Part shown: positions 53,306-63,007 of the stretch, piece after piece
Position numbering within the stretch: the first letter of the stretch is position 1
How the letters are laid out: each line of letters begins with the position of its first letter
Assembly: GCF_007896845.1 (NCBI RefSeq)
Contig: NZ_VOHS01000001.1
Span: forward strand, 62,001-126,000
DNA: 64,000 nucleotides
Reading direction: 5' to 3'
Source: Chitinophaga pinensis
Lineage (GTDB): Bacteria > Bacteroidota > Bacteroidia > Chitinophagales > Chitinophagaceae
The notes under the pieces: model-generated
What the model was told of the DNA's origin: nothing
Databases searched by the model: none
What the model saw: the letters and a program-made list of their open reading frames with translations, nothing else
Made by a program: the position numbers and the translations under genes

Positions 53306-53980
53306 ATGTTCCGTTATCTCCTTACAGTAGTACTCATTATTGCCTCCGCTACGGCAGGTTTCTCCCAGAAAGGATTGTATGATGCCTCACAGGAATGGCC
53401 GGTTAAGATCGACGATGGCTGGTTCACTGCCCGGACCCTTACTTTTGGCCCTTACAGCACATCCTCCCGCAAAAACGGCATTGACCAGGATATAGACCTC
53501 TCTTTTATCAAATCTCCGCAGCATGCGTTTAATATCCGGGTAAAAGGCAAGGAGCAGGACATACTTATACAAGTGGCTCAGGCGGCCCATATTGCCTTCT
53601 CCGGGCTCTCTCTGCCCTCATTTCTGGACAAAATGCCCGCGACTGCACTCTTCTCCTACATAGGTATCAATGCGGCTAAAAACGAGCCGTTAAAGCAATG
53701 GCAGCTTATTCTGAAGGATATGAATTACCTAGAGCTGAATGACAATAAGCCGGCGGGAGTCCTGCGCTCCTCAGAGACGGAACTCCGCATTACGGCCAAT
53801 AACCGTTTTGGCGCCCATAATTCCTATGAAAACATCTGTTATGAATTCCACCTCCGTAAACAGGTGGTAGCAGCTGTGATGACCGGGGCACATCCCCGTG
53901 TATGGATGAGCGCGGAAATGGAAGGAAATGCGCTCCAACCCATTCTGGCAGCGGCCATCGGCGCGCTGCTGGTCAGATAA
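53306..53980 (+). CDS. Secreted protein of unknown function
   Basis: 224 residues with a signal peptide (YLLTVVLIIASATAGFSQ). I do not recognise the family. The mature part looks mostly beta (GWFTARTLTFGPYSTSSRKNG; AFNIRVKGKEQDILIQVAQ; ELRITANNRFGAHNSYENICYEFHLRK) and ends in a small hydrophobic segment (PILAAAIGALLVR) preceded by RVWMSAEMEGN. The pattern suggests a periplasmic or surface lipocalin-like or jelly-roll fold, but this is a guess. It lies between a terminator and a convergent epimerase gene, so it is expressed alone. Confidence 0.75.
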   Translation: MFRYLLTVVLIIASATAGFSQKGLYDASQEWPVKIDDGWFTARTLTFGPYSTSSRKNGIDQDIDLSFIKSPQHAFNIRVKGKEQDILIQVAQAAHIAFSGLSLPSFLDKMPATALFSYIGINAAKNEPLKQWQLILKDMNYLELNDNKPAGVLRSSETELRITANNRFGAHNSYENICYEFHLRKQVVAAVMTGAHPRVWMSAEMEGNALQPILAAAIGALLVR

Positions 53981-53989
53981 TGTTGTTTA

Positions 53990-54967
53990 TTATTGTTTTT
54001 GCTCCTGCAGGAACGCCCTGCACATATCTGCAATCGTCTTTTCAAGGGGTATATAGGCAAAATCAGGCAATGCCTGTTGCAGCTTGTCGCTATTGTAAAA
54101 AACCTGCATTTGTGCCGTACGGGCAGTTTCTTTTGTGAGAATGCTCTTTTTACCGGTGATTTTGCTCTTCAACGCCTCCATCCTCCATACAATTTCAGCC
54201 ATCCATGGCTTTACCGGTATGTGTGGTGCTTTCTTACCCAACTGCTCCGCCATCTGCCGGAACAGGTCATAATACTTCCAGTTATCAGTTGAAACCACAA
54301 AACGTTCACCGTCTATATCACTTTCCATCAGACGGTACATAACTTCCGCTACATCCCGGACATCGGTAAATCCATTGATGCCCTCCGTATAGTAAGGGAA
54401 TTCCTTCCACGCATTTTTGATCAGCGCTCCTGAACCTTCATTCCAATATCCAGACCCCAAAATGATACTTGGGTTTACAATTGCTACCTCGAGTCCTTCT
54501 GCACGGCCTCTCCATACTTCCATCTCTGAGAAGTATTTACTGACAGCATACTTTGAATTGTTCTTACTTTCCTGCCACTCACAAGATTCATCCAGCTTCC
54601 CCGCTTTGGCTCTTCCCAACGCAGCAACGGAACTGACATGCACCAGCTTTCTGACACCAGCGTCAATGGCCATGTTAACTACATTCGCAGTCCCCTCCAC
54701 ATTCACCTTCATCATCGTGGCATGCTCTCCGGGACTAAAAGACACAACAGCAGCACAGTGATAGACTTTATCTATCCCTACCATAGCCTCTTCCAGCGAG
54801 ATAACATCCAGTACATCTCCCTGGAACCATTCTATTTTATGCTGAATATCTTTTACCTGTTGAGGAATTTCTTTGCGGTACAATGCGCGTACCGGCTGCC
54901 CGACATTCACCAGTTTCCGTAATAAATGACTGCCTAAAAAACCTGTTCCTCCCGTTACTAAAATCAT
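53990..54967 (-). CDS. NAD-dependent epimerase/dehydratase family protein
   Basis: 325 residues, extended SDR. The cofactor site is MILVTGGTGFLGSHLLRKL, with DVLD after strand 3 (WFQGDVLDVISLEEA) and the catalytic Tyr-Lys in NNSKYAVSKYFSEMEVWRG. The C-terminal domain (WMAEIVWRMEALKSKITGKKSILTKET) resembles dihydroflavonol-4-reductase-like and 3-beta-hydroxysteroid-type proteins rather than sugar epimerases. Substrate unknown. It lies 19 bases downstream of the hydroxyacyl-CoA dehydrogenase gene on the same strand, so may share its transcript. Confidence 0.88.
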   Translation of the reverse strand: MILVTGGTGFLGSHLLRKLVNVGQPVRALYRKEIPQQVKDIQHKIEWFQGDVLDVISLEEAMVGIDKVYHCAAVVSFSPGEHATMMKVNVEGTANVVNMAIDAGVRKLVHVSSVAALGRAKAGKLDESCEWQESKNNSKYAVSKYFSEMEVWRGRAEGLEVAIVNPSIILGSGYWNEGSGALIKNAWKEFPYYTEGINGFTDVRDVAEVMYRLMESDIDGERFVVSTDNWKYYDLFRQMAEQLGKKAPHIPVKPWMAEIVWRMEALKSKITGKKSILTKETARTAQMQVFYNSDKLQQALPDFAYIPLEKTIADMCRAFLQEQKQ

Positions 54968-54986
54968 GAAGTAAGTCCCGTTTGGG

Positions 54987-55847
54987 TCAAAGATAATTAT
55001 AAAATCCCTTCCCGGTTTTCTTTCCGAGTGCGCCTTCTTCTACTTTCTCTATCTGTAACGGACTGGGGGTAAAACGGGATGCCTTGTCATAGGCTTCATA
55101 AATTGAACGGGTAACCGCCAGATTCACGTCATTGCCAATCAGATCCATCAACGCAAAAGGCCCCATACGAAAGCCCGCGCTCTCCATTAAACGATCAATT
55201 TTTTTATAGTCTGCCACACCATCTGCCGCTATCTGCATCGCTTCCAGATAATAATGACGCGCCACCCTGTTCACAATAAAGCCCGGCGTATCTTTTGCCA
55301 TTACGGGCGTCTTCCCCATCTTACCTGCCAGCGTATATAACAGCTCCGACACTTCAGGTGCTGTCTCATCGCCACTCACAATTTCTACCAGCTTCATCAA
55401 AGGCGCCGGATTAAAAAAATGCATCCCGGCAACCCGCTCAGGGTGCACAATATCTTTGGCAATAAGGGAGATAGAAAGGGAAGAGGTATTGCTGGCAAAA
55501 ATGGTATCAGGTCCATTAACCTCCGCCAGCTTTTTAAACAGGTCTTTTTTGATGTCCGGTCTTTCTACAATCGCCTCAATAACAACGTCTGCCTGACACT
55601 TTTCGATATCCCCGGTGGTAGAGAAGCGTTGCAGTATGTCTGCTGTTGCTGACCGGCTCATACGTCCTTTGCTGACAGCCTTATCCAGATATTCTTCCAA
55701 TCGCTGCCGGCTGCCGGCCAATGCGGCTGTCTGCAGATCATAGAGAATCGCATTATATCCGCTCATAGCCGCTACCTGGGCAATCCCGGCGCCCATTGTA
55801 CCTGCGCCGCAAACAACGATAGTTTTTATCTGATCGATCGTTAACAT
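54987..55847 (-). CDS. 3-hydroxyacyl-CoA (3-hydroxybutyryl-CoA) dehydrogenase
   Basis: 286 residues from the ATG at 55847. The NAD-binding motif is IVVCGAGTMGAGIAQVAAMSG, the catalytic His is in VAGMHFFNPAPLMKLVEIV, and the C-terminal domain has GFIVNRVARHYYLEAMQ and ends GKKTGKGFYNYL. Size and motifs match the monofunctional 3-hydroxybutyryl-CoA dehydrogenases (PaaH/HBD group) used in fatty acid, phenylacetate or butyrate metabolism. No other beta-oxidation gene is adjacent. It is separated from pheS by a terminator and followed by an SDR gene in 19 bases. Confidence 0.93.
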   Translation of the reverse strand: MLTIDQIKTIVVCGAGTMGAGIAQVAAMSGYNAILYDLQTAALAGSRQRLEEYLDKAVSKGRMSRSATADILQRFSTTGDIEKCQADVVIEAIVERPDIKKDLFKKLAEVNGPDTIFASNTSSLSISLIAKDIVHPERVAGMHFFNPAPLMKLVEIVSGDETAPEVSELLYTLAGKMGKTPVMAKDTPGFIVNRVARHYYLEAMQIAADGVADYKKIDRLMESAGFRMGPFALMDLIGNDVNLAVTRSIYEAYDKASRFTPSPLQIEKVEEGALGKKTGKGFYNYL

Positions 55848-55865
55848 AGTGGAATTTTTTCGGGG

Positions 55866-55915
55866 TAAAAAACAAAGGAGAAAACGGCGGTATATCAAAC
55901 GCACGTTTTCTCCTT
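55866..55915 (-). terminator. Terminator of pheS
   Basis: On the minus strand AAGGAGAAAACG / CGTTTTCTCCTT (12 bp, 17-base loop) is followed by TGTTTTTTA, 25 bases past the pheS stop. Confidence 0.85.
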
Positions 55916-55940
55916 GTAAAAAAGATAATATAGTCTACCG

Positions 55941-56969
55941 TCAAAGTGCTCCCTCAAACTGCTCCAGGAACCTTGTATCGTTCTCTGAAAACAGGCGCAG
56001 GTCTTTGATCTGATAATTCAACATGGTGATACGCTCGATACCCATACCGAAAGCAAAACCGGTATATTTCTCAGGATCAATACCACAGTTTTCCAGCACT
56101 TTCGGATGCACCATACCACATCCAAGGATTTCAACCCAACCGGTATGTTTACAAACGTTACAGCCGGAACCGCCACAGATCTGGCAGGAAATATCCATTT
56201 CCGCACTTGGCTCTGTGAATGGGAAATAGGATGGACGGAAACGAATACGTGTTGTGTCTCCGAACAGCTCTTTCACGAAGTGATAAAGCGTCTGTTTCAG
56301 ATCCGCAAATGACACATTTTCATCGATATACAATCCTTCTACCTGATGGAAGAAGCAATGCGCTCTCGCAGAAATGGTCTCGTTACGGTATACACGACCC
56401 GGGCAGATGATACGGATAGGCAGCTTTCCTGATTCCATCGCTCTTACCTGTACGGAAGAAGTATGGGTACGGAGCAACCAATCCGGATGCTTGCTGATGT
56501 AGAACGTATCCTGCATATCGCGGGCAGGATGATTCTCCGGAAGATTTAACGCCGTGAAGTTATGCCAGTCGTCCTCTATCTCAGGGCCTTCTGCAATGGC
56601 AAAACCCAGACGTTCAAATATGCTGATGATCTTATTTCTTACTACGCTGATCGGGTGACGGGAACCCAGTCTGTGTGGCTCTTCCGGCAAAGTCAGATCA
56701 ATATCGGTGCTGGCGGCAGCGCCGTTTTCTTTCAGGTGCTCAAATTGAGTATACCTTTCCTCTGCCAGCTGTTTAAAGCCGTTCAGGACCTGTCCGAACT
56801 CTTTTTTACGCTCGTTAGGTACCTGCTTCATTTCGCCAAACATGGCCTTAACAATTCCTTTAGTTCCAAGGAATTTGATGCGGTATTGTTCAAGGTCCGC
56901 AGCTGTGGCTGGTTCAAAAGCCAGAATCTCCTGTTTGTAGGCAGCTATTTGCTGTTCTATCTGCTCCAT
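55941..56969 (-). CDS. pheS: Phenylalanyl-tRNA synthetase alpha subunit
   Basis: 342 residues from the ATG at 56969. PheS charges tRNA-Phe together with PheT, which is not in this window. The N-terminal coiled coil (IEQQIAAYKQEILAFEP) precedes the class II catalytic core: HPISVVRNKIISIFERLGF, motif 2 IRIICPGRVYRNETISARAHCFFHQVEG, FRPSYFPFTEPSAEMDI, and motif 3 FAFGMGIERITML. Two Cys pairs (SCQICGGSGCNVC) form a probable zinc site inserted near residue 270, found in some bacterial PheS proteins. Transcribed singly, with a terminator behind it. Confidence 0.96.
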   Translation of the reverse strand: MEQIEQQIAAYKQEILAFEPATAADLEQYRIKFLGTKGIVKAMFGEMKQVPNERKKEFGQVLNGFKQLAEERYTQFEHLKENGAAASTDIDLTLPEEPHRLGSRHPISVVRNKIISIFERLGFAIAEGPEIEDDWHNFTALNLPENHPARDMQDTFYISKHPDWLLRTHTSSVQVRAMESGKLPIRIICPGRVYRNETISARAHCFFHQVEGLYIDENVSFADLKQTLYHFVKELFGDTTRIRFRPSYFPFTEPSAEMDISCQICGGSGCNVCKHTGWVEILGCGMVHPKVLENCGIDPEKYTGFAFGMGIERITMLNYQIKDLRLFSENDTRFLEQFEGAL

Positions 56970-56985
56970 AGGTCGCAAAGATAAT

Positions 56986-57675
56986 TTAAAAGATCAGTTT
57001 ATAACCAACCCCCCTTATATTCACGATCTGGACTCTTGGATCGTCTTTCAGATACCTTCTCAGTTTGGTAATAAACACATCCATACTCCTCGCGTTAAAG
57101 AAGCTGTCGTCTCCCCACAGATCAAGCAAAACAGTCTTCCTTTCCATTACCTGATTCAGGTTTTCCGACAATCTTCGCAGTATCTCTGCCTCACGGTGGG
57201 AGAGGAACTCCGTATGGTTATTACGGGTCAGCGTCTGCTTGGTATAGTTGAAAGTATACTGGCCGATGGTAATACTGTCATTATTGACAGCAGGAACAGC
57301 GCCTGAAGCATTTTTAAACCGCTCCAGCAAGGCCTTGATACGAACGATCAGCTCATCCATACTGAACGGCTTTTTCAGATAATCGTTTCCGCCCAGCTCA
57401 AATCCCTTCACGACATCTGTTGTCTGGGACTTGGCCGTCAGAAAAATGATCGGTGTTGTCTTATCCTGTTTTCTGATCTCAGTCGTCACCGTAAATCCGT
57501 CCATATTAGGCATCATGATATCCAGCACAACCACATCAGGCTGATGTTCCTGATACAAACGGAGGCCTTCTTTTCCATCCGCTGCATATAACATCTCAAA
57601 ACCTCTCATTTCCAGGCTGTCTTTCACAATCTGTCCCAATTGCCATTCATCCTCTATCAGTAATACTTTCGACAT
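56986..57675 (-). CDS. OmpR-family response regulator
   Basis: 229 residues. Receiver: VLLIEDEWQLGQIVKDSLEMRG, phosphoacceptor Asp in VVVLDIMMPNMDGFT, Lys in NDYLKKPFSMDELIVR. The C-terminal winged helix (YTFNYTKQTLTRNNHTEFLSHREAEILRRL; RSMDVFITKLRRYLKDD; NIRGVGYKLIF) is complete. It lies 11 bases after its kinase gene on the same strand. The pair is divergent from the GLPGLI and TonB-receptor-like genes, which may be its targets. Confidence 0.93.
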   Translation of the reverse strand: MSKVLLIEDEWQLGQIVKDSLEMRGFEMLYAADGKEGLRLYQEHQPDVVVLDIMMPNMDGFTVTTEIRKQDKTTPIIFLTAKSQTTDVVKGFELGGNDYLKKPFSMDELIVRIKALLERFKNASGAVPAVNNDSITIGQYTFNYTKQTLTRNNHTEFLSHREAEILRRLSENLNQVMERKTVLLDLWGDDSFFNARSMDVFITKLRRYLKDDPRVQIVNIRGVGYKLIF

Positions 57676-57686
57676 AGTTGTACGTA

Positions 57687-59126
57687 TTAAACCAGTATTT
57701 GTATGATAAATTCACTTCCTTTTTCCGGCTCGCTGTTGACAGATATAGTTCCGCCATGCAGCTCCACGATCTTTTTCACATAACTCAACCCCAATCCAAA
57801 CCCTTTTACGTTGTGCAGATTGCCGGTAGGCACACGGAAAAAGGTATCAAAAATGTTCTGTTGATAGATCTTTGGTATACCAATACCATTATCTTTCACC
57901 TTGATTATCAGCTTACTTCCTTCCAGCGCGGTCTTAATATATACGGAAGGTTGATCACCGGAATATTTTATCGCATTGTCTACCAGATTGCTCACCGCAT
58001 TGGTCAAATGCGTTCTGTCCACTTTTACCAGACGTTCTCCCACCAGATTATCAAAACGGAACTGTACCGGACGACCAGATTTCAGCTGGTGATTCGTAAT
58101 GATGCTATCCATCATGTCACTAAGATCTGTTGGTTCTCTGAACAGCTCTATTTCTTCCCTCTCCTCTGCTGCAATATGCAATACTTTCTCCACGAGATCT
58201 GATAAGCGTTGCAATTCCTGCTTGGAAATATCCAGATACGTCTGGGTTTTACGCTGATCATTCAGTGCGTTAAAGTTCTGCATGGCTTCCACAGCAGCAT
58301 ATACGGTGGCTATAGGTGTCTTCAGCTCATGCGTCATGTTATTGATAAAATCATTCTTCACTTCTGATAAACGCTTCTGTTTCAGTATAGTACGCAACAT
58401 ATACACAAAACAGATGGTGGTCAGGACGAGCAACGCCAGCGATCCTACCAGCGTCCACATCATCTTTGCCAGTATATACTGTAAAGGCGATTCAAACTTT
58501 GCCTGCACAAACAGATTGCTGGCAGGATTGAATGGAATCTTGGACGTTTGTAATGGTGGTCTTTTTCGCAGACTATCTCTGAAACCCTCTCTTGAATAAC
58601 CATTGAAATCAATATGGAAAGTATCCAGTTCATAATCCGTCAGGATTTGCCGGGAATGCAATTCAGCTGTAAATACGGAGTCCAGTTTCACCAGTTTCAG
58701 ACTATCACTTGTCAGGTTATTCAGCAGTATCAGGTCTGATATCTGTCTCGCGAGAGTATCAGCATATTCACGTTTAGAAGGATCACTATTATAATGGGAT
58801 TCTCTTCTGCGTTTAATCGTATCTGTTACAGGTTCACGTTGGAGGTGAATCGTATGCATCTCAGGCTCTCCGGGCGAAGGAGGTATATCGCGTGGTGACA
58901 GACGATACGGATCACGGTCACGATCTTTCCCGAAATTCCGGAAATACTTGCGCGCATCAGCAAACTGCTTGTTAAAAACTGCTGTACGTAGTGATTCATT
59001 GATGTCTTTATTGAACTGATCAAGCTGTATATGATAGGAGTTGTATAACCAATATCCCTGAAAAAGGTAAATACCGACTATACATACACACATTAGTATC
59101 AGAATATTGCGGATCCGCTGACGCAT
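57687..59126 (-). CDS. Sensor histidine kinase
   Basis: 479 residues from the ATG at 59126 (a TTG three codons earlier is unlikely). Two transmembrane helices (ILILMCVCIVGIYLFQGYWL near 10-30; MMWTLVGSLALLVLTTICFVYML near 230-250) bound a periplasmic sensor of about 200 residues rich in Arg/Pro/Asp (DRDPYRLSPRDIPPSPGEPE). H-box NNMTHELKTPIATVYAAVEAM, N-box VSNLVDNAIKYSG, G1 VKDNGIGIP, G2 GFGLGLSYVKKIVELHGG are intact. A -7 element lies at 59180-59187. Signal unknown. Confidence 0.93.
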   Translation of the reverse strand: MRQRIRNILILMCVCIVGIYLFQGYWLYNSYHIQLDQFNKDINESLRTAVFNKQFADARKYFRNFGKDRDRDPYRLSPRDIPPSPGEPEMHTIHLQREPVTDTIKRRRESHYNSDPSKREYADTLARQISDLILLNNLTSDSLKLVKLDSVFTAELHSRQILTDYELDTFHIDFNGYSREGFRDSLRKRPPLQTSKIPFNPASNLFVQAKFESPLQYILAKMMWTLVGSLALLVLTTICFVYMLRTILKQKRLSEVKNDFINNMTHELKTPIATVYAAVEAMQNFNALNDQRKTQTYLDISKQELQRLSDLVEKVLHIAAEEREEIELFREPTDLSDMMDSIITNHQLKSGRPVQFRFDNLVGERLVKVDRTHLTNAVSNLVDNAIKYSGDQPSVYIKTALEGSKLIIKVKDNGIGIPKIYQQNIFDTFFRVPTGNLHNVKGFGLGLSYVKKIVELHGGTISVNSEPEKGSEFIIQILV

Positions 59127-59179
59127 AACTGCCAATTTTCACTGTTAAGATGAGCTCCCCCGGCAAGGAGGGTATGGTG

Positions 59180-59187
59180 CAAAACTA
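59180..59187 (-). promoter_or_regulatory. -7 element TAGTTTTG of the kinase-regulator operon
   Basis: On the minus strand, an exact TAnnTTTG match about 53 bases before the kinase ATG. No TTG at the usual -33 distance. Confidence 0.5.
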
Positions 59188-59302
59188 TTGGTTCCTGCTA
59201 TACCCGCTCTATCCCATTAACAATAATTAACAGTAAATAAAGCTATTTAACCAACAAATGAAAACCGAATAATGACTTTTGTATCAGAAAAAATCAGAGC
59301 AT

Positions 59303-60055
59303 ATGAAGCACTTATCAAAGACTCTACTCAGCGCCGCACTGGTTGCCTTTACTGGCATGACGGCGTTTGCACAAGATAAAACTACCGGCGTAATCGACTA
59401 CGAAGTGAATGCAAAAATGCCCCAGCGTGGTGGTGCAGAAGGAGACGGCGAAGAGCAGGTTATCACCTTTAATCAACATTTCTACTTCACCGGCGGAAAA
59501 GGCAAACTGGATACAGAACGCCCTAACTTCGGCGGTGGCCAGCGTCCTGGTGGTGGTCCCGGAGGTAATGGTCCCCGCGGCGGCGGTGGTCGTTTCGGTG
59601 GTATGCGCAACTTCGGAAATGCTTACGTAGACCTGACTGGAAAGAAATATCTCCAGATCTTCTCTAAACCAGAAGATACCACAAAGGTTTATTATGCCGA
59701 AGAAGCCTACGCAGCCGCAAAAGATCCAAAACTGAGCGATAAAACCAAAAAGATCGCTGGTTTAACCTGTAAAAAAGCCACTGTAACCGTACGTAACGAA
59801 GAATATACAGTATGGTACACACAGGACCTGCCTTTCAGCTACAGCCCGATCAATGGTCTGCTGCCTGATGGTAACGGGGTAGTACTTTCCGCTGAGGGTA
59901 GCCGTCGCTCCTTTAACGCACTAAAAGTAGATTTCAAACCTGTCACTACTGACATCTCTATACCTGCGAATGCAGAAAAAGTAACAGAAGATCAGCTGCG
60001 TGAAATGCGCCGCGACGCGATGCAGAAATTCCGTGAACGGCAGAATGGAAACTAG
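59303..60055 (+). CDS. GLPGLI-family secreted protein with Gly-rich insert
   Basis: 250 residues from the ATG at 59303, which opens a signal peptide (LSKTLLSAALVAFTGMTAFAQ). The pattern GVIDYEVNAKMP, QVITFNQHFYF, KKYLQIFSKPED, KKIAGLTCKKATVTV and EYTVWYTQDLPFSYSPINGLLPDGNGVVLS follows the Bacteroidota GLPGLI family, with a degenerate form of the name-giving motif in SPINGLLPG-like position. Residues 77-100 are an inserted Gly/Arg/Pro-rich segment (GGGQRPGGGPGGNGPRGGGG). Function of the family is unknown. It is followed after 49 bases by a TonB-receptor-like gene, a frequent partner. Confidence 0.85.
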   Translation: MKHLSKTLLSAALVAFTGMTAFAQDKTTGVIDYEVNAKMPQRGGAEGDGEEQVITFNQHFYFTGGKGKLDTERPNFGGGQRPGGGPGGNGPRGGGGRFGGMRNFGNAYVDLTGKKYLQIFSKPEDTTKVYYAEEAYAAAKDPKLSDKTKKIAGLTCKKATVTVRNEEYTVWYTQDLPFSYSPINGLLPDGNGVVLSAEGSRRSFNALKVDFKPVTTDISIPANAEKVTEDQLREMRRDAMQKFRERQNGN

Positions 60056-60104
60056 CTAAGAACTGTAAGTTTGCATCGTTTCCTCTTTTACCAATACCCT
60101 TTTC

Positions 60105-62987
60105 ATGAAAAGATTTACCCTTATTGCTATAACACTGTTCCTGTTTGCGCTGACCACACAGGCGCAAACGGGACAGATAAAAGGTCTCCTGACCGACTCG
60201 TCTGCTGCACATCCCTTACCGGATGCAACAGTGGCCCTGCTGAACGGCCGGGATTCCTCCCTTGCTGCTACTGCCTTTACCGATAAAAAAGGCGCCTTCT
60301 CTTTCTCAGGCGTCGCCCTGGGTAACTACAGAATATATATCACGTTCCTGGGTTATAAACCAATATTTAAAAGCGTCACGCTTTCAGCCACCGATCCGGT
60401 GCTGGATATGGGAACCATACAGCTCAAAGGCAAGGGCCTGCTGCTGAACGAGGTAGAGATTATTCAGGAAGTGCCTCCGATCACCGTTAAGAAAGATACG
60501 CTGGAATTCAACGCCGGTTCTTTCAAAACAAGAGAAAATGCTGTGGTCGAAGACCTGCTGAAAAAACTACCGGGAGTTACCGTAGATAAAGATGGTACTA
60601 TAACAGCACAGGGTGAAACAGTGAAAAGGGTATTGGTAGATGGTAAGCCTTTTTTTGGCGATGACCCGAAACTGGCTACCAAAAATCTGCCGACTGACAT
60701 CATTGACAAAATTCAGCTGATCGATCGTAAATCAGATCAGGCACAATTTACTGGTATTGATGACGGAAACACAGAGAAAACAATCAATATCACGATCAAA
60801 AAAGACAAGAAGAAAGGCTTCTTCGGTCGCGCGTCTGCCGGCTATGGTGATAATGACCGCTTTGCTGTCAACGCAAGCCTGAACAGCTTCCGCGATAACA
60901 AACAATTGTCTTTTCTGGGAAGTGGTAACAACGTAAATAATCTTGGCTATACATTCAATGACGTCTTCAACTTCAGCGGCGGTAACGGCGGCGGGGGAGG
61001 AGGCGGTGGTGGCGGCCGTGCAGGCGGCGGCGGACGCGGCGCGGCACAATCCACCATCAGTAATCTGGGCGGCAATAATTCGAACGGTATCACCCGCAAC
61101 TGGAACGCCGGTTTTAACTATAATCAGGACTTCAATTCCAAACTGAAAATAAGCGGTAGCTATTTCATTAACGATACAAAAACGGAAACAAAGAGAACGA
61201 GTGACAAACAGACCTTCCTTGCTGATACTACCTTTTATTACAATCAGCAATCAGGTTCTCTTACAGAAAATAAGAATCACCGTCTCAACATGCGGATGGA
61301 GTACCAGATCGACTCCATGCATTCGTTGATTGTAACCCCAACATTCTCTTATTCAGATGGTGGTACGACTTCCAGCAATACCTATCAGTCACTGGATGAA
61401 AACAAGATCCAGACGATTGACGGTGTGTCCAACAACAGAAGCCATGCTACGTCGCCAAACTTTTCTACAAACGCATTGTTCCGTAAAAAGTTCAATAAAG
61501 TAGGACGTACACTGAGTGCCAACCTGACTTTCGGTTATAACACCACCGACAGACAAAACTTCTTCAAAACACAGGATACACACCTGGGTTCTGATACGAC
61601 AGACGCTTACTTTACCGGTTACGACAGAATGACCAATGCGGATAATAAAGGCCGTAATATGGGAGTACGACTCACCTATACCGAGCCGCTCATGAAAGAT
61701 CGCTTTCTGGAACTGTCTTATGCATGGAACAATAATTACAGCTCATCAACAAACCTTACTTACGACGTCAACGGAGATAATGGTAAATACGACCGGCTGA
61801 ATGATAGTCTGAGTAACATCTTTGAAAATACTTTCACTACGCAACAGGCAGGTATCGATATCCGCACGCAGAAACTGAAATATGATTATACCTTCGGTCT
61901 GAACGTACAATTTGCCAGTCTGTTAAATGATAATGTAAGTCGTAAAACACATATCGATCAGCGTACGGTGAATTTCTATCCGTCAGCATCATTCAACTAT
62001 AATTTCCAGAGAGGCAAAAGATTGCGCTTACGTTACAATGGTAGTACTACACAGCCAACAGTAACACAGTTGCAACCACTGCCTGATCTGACGAGTTCAC
62101 TGTATGTACAACAGGGTAACCCTGATCTGAAACCTTCGTTCCAGCACAGTATCAACCTTGGTTACAATACATTCAATAATAGCACGTTCCGTGGCTTTTT
62201 CACCGGTATCAATGCAAGTCTGACCAGCAATAAAATTGTAAACGCCAACCGCGTAGATACTTCCGGTAAGCAATACACGAAACCAATGAACGCCAATGGT
62301 GCATACAACCTGAGTGCATATGCTGTGAATAGTCTGCCAATTAAAAAGCTGAACACTACTGTGAGTCTGAATACCAATTTCAACTACAACAGAGATGTAA
62401 GTTTTGTAAGTGGTGGAAAAGATTTCTCCAGACTGGCAAGAACATACACGCAGAATTTTGGTGTAACACAGGGTATCAATTTCAACTATACATACAAAGA
62501 GTTGTTTGACTTCTCTACCAGCGCAAACGTTAACTACAGTGGTGCACGCTACGCGGTACAGCCGAACAACAATACAAACTATTTCAACTATTCGTTCGCA
62601 TTTGACTACAATGTAAATCTGCCACTCGGATTTATCATCGGAAGTGATATCACTTATACGTTGAATGCCGGCCGGGCTGAAGGTTACAACGTGGACGTTA
62701 CAATGCTGAATGCATTCGTTTCAAAAAGCGTATTCAAGAATAAGAGAGGCCTGATCAAATTCTCCGGTTACGACCTGTTACACCAGAACGTAAGCATCGC
62801 GCGTAACACAGGTGAAAACTACATTGAAGATGTGAACAACATGGTATTACAACGATACTTCATGCTGAGCTTCACCTTCTTCATTAACAAATTTGCAGGT
62901 AGTGGAAATGGAAACGGTAATGAACGTCGCCGGATGGGCCCTCCGGGAATGAGAATGGGTGCACCGATGGGTATGCCAAGGGGTTAG
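60105..62987 (+). CDS. Outer-membrane beta-barrel protein, TonB-receptor-like with CarboxypepD_reg domain
   Basis: 960 residues. A signal peptide (FTLIAITLFLFALTTQAQ) precedes a carboxypeptidase-regulatory-like domain (GQIKGLLTDSSAAHPLPDATV...YRIYITFLGYKPIFKSV, residues 24-95), a plug-like region (LLKKLPGVTVDKDGTITAQGE; LVDGKPFFGDDPKLATKNLP) and a long beta-barrel ending in MLSFTFFINKF. A run of about ten Gly lies near residue 295. After the last strand the protein has an unusual 30-residue tail rich in Gly, Met, Arg and Pro (RRRMGPPGMRMGAPMG). It belongs to the outer membrane beta-barrel group common in Chitinophaga. The ligand is unknown. Probably co-transcribed with the GLPGLI gene. Confidence 0.88.
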   Translation: MKRFTLIAITLFLFALTTQAQTGQIKGLLTDSSAAHPLPDATVALLNGRDSSLAATAFTDKKGAFSFSGVALGNYRIYITFLGYKPIFKSVTLSATDPVLDMGTIQLKGKGLLLNEVEIIQEVPPITVKKDTLEFNAGSFKTRENAVVEDLLKKLPGVTVDKDGTITAQGETVKRVLVDGKPFFGDDPKLATKNLPTDIIDKIQLIDRKSDQAQFTGIDDGNTEKTINITIKKDKKKGFFGRASAGYGDNDRFAVNASLNSFRDNKQLSFLGSGNNVNNLGYTFNDVFNFSGGNGGGGGGGGGGRAGGGGRGAAQSTISNLGGNNSNGITRNWNAGFNYNQDFNSKLKISGSYFINDTKTETKRTSDKQTFLADTTFYYNQQSGSLTENKNHRLNMRMEYQIDSMHSLIVTPTFSYSDGGTTSSNTYQSLDENKIQTIDGVSNNRSHATSPNFSTNALFRKKFNKVGRTLSANLTFGYNTTDRQNFFKTQDTHLGSDTTDAYFTGYDRMTNADNKGRNMGVRLTYTEPLMKDRFLELSYAWNNNYSSSTNLTYDVNGDNGKYDRLNDSLSNIFENTFTTQQAGIDIRTQKLKYDYTFGLNVQFASLLNDNVSRKTHIDQRTVNFYPSASFNYNFQRGKRLRLRYNGSTTQPTVTQLQPLPDLTSSLYVQQGNPDLKPSFQHSINLGYNTFNNSTFRGFFTGINASLTSNKIVNANRVDTSGKQYTKPMNANGAYNLSAYAVNSLPIKKLNTTVSLNTNFNYNRDVSFVSGGKDFSRLARTYTQNFGVTQGINFNYTYKELFDFSTSANVNYSGARYAVQPNNNTNYFNYSFAFDYNVNLPLGFIIGSDITYTLNAGRAEGYNVDVTMLNAFVSKSVFKNKRGLIKFSGYDLLHQNVSIARNTGENYIEDVNNMVLQRYFMLSFTFFINKFAGSGNGNGNERRRMGPPGMRMGAPMGMPRG

Positions 62988-63007
62988 AAAGACAATACAT
63001 TAAACGT

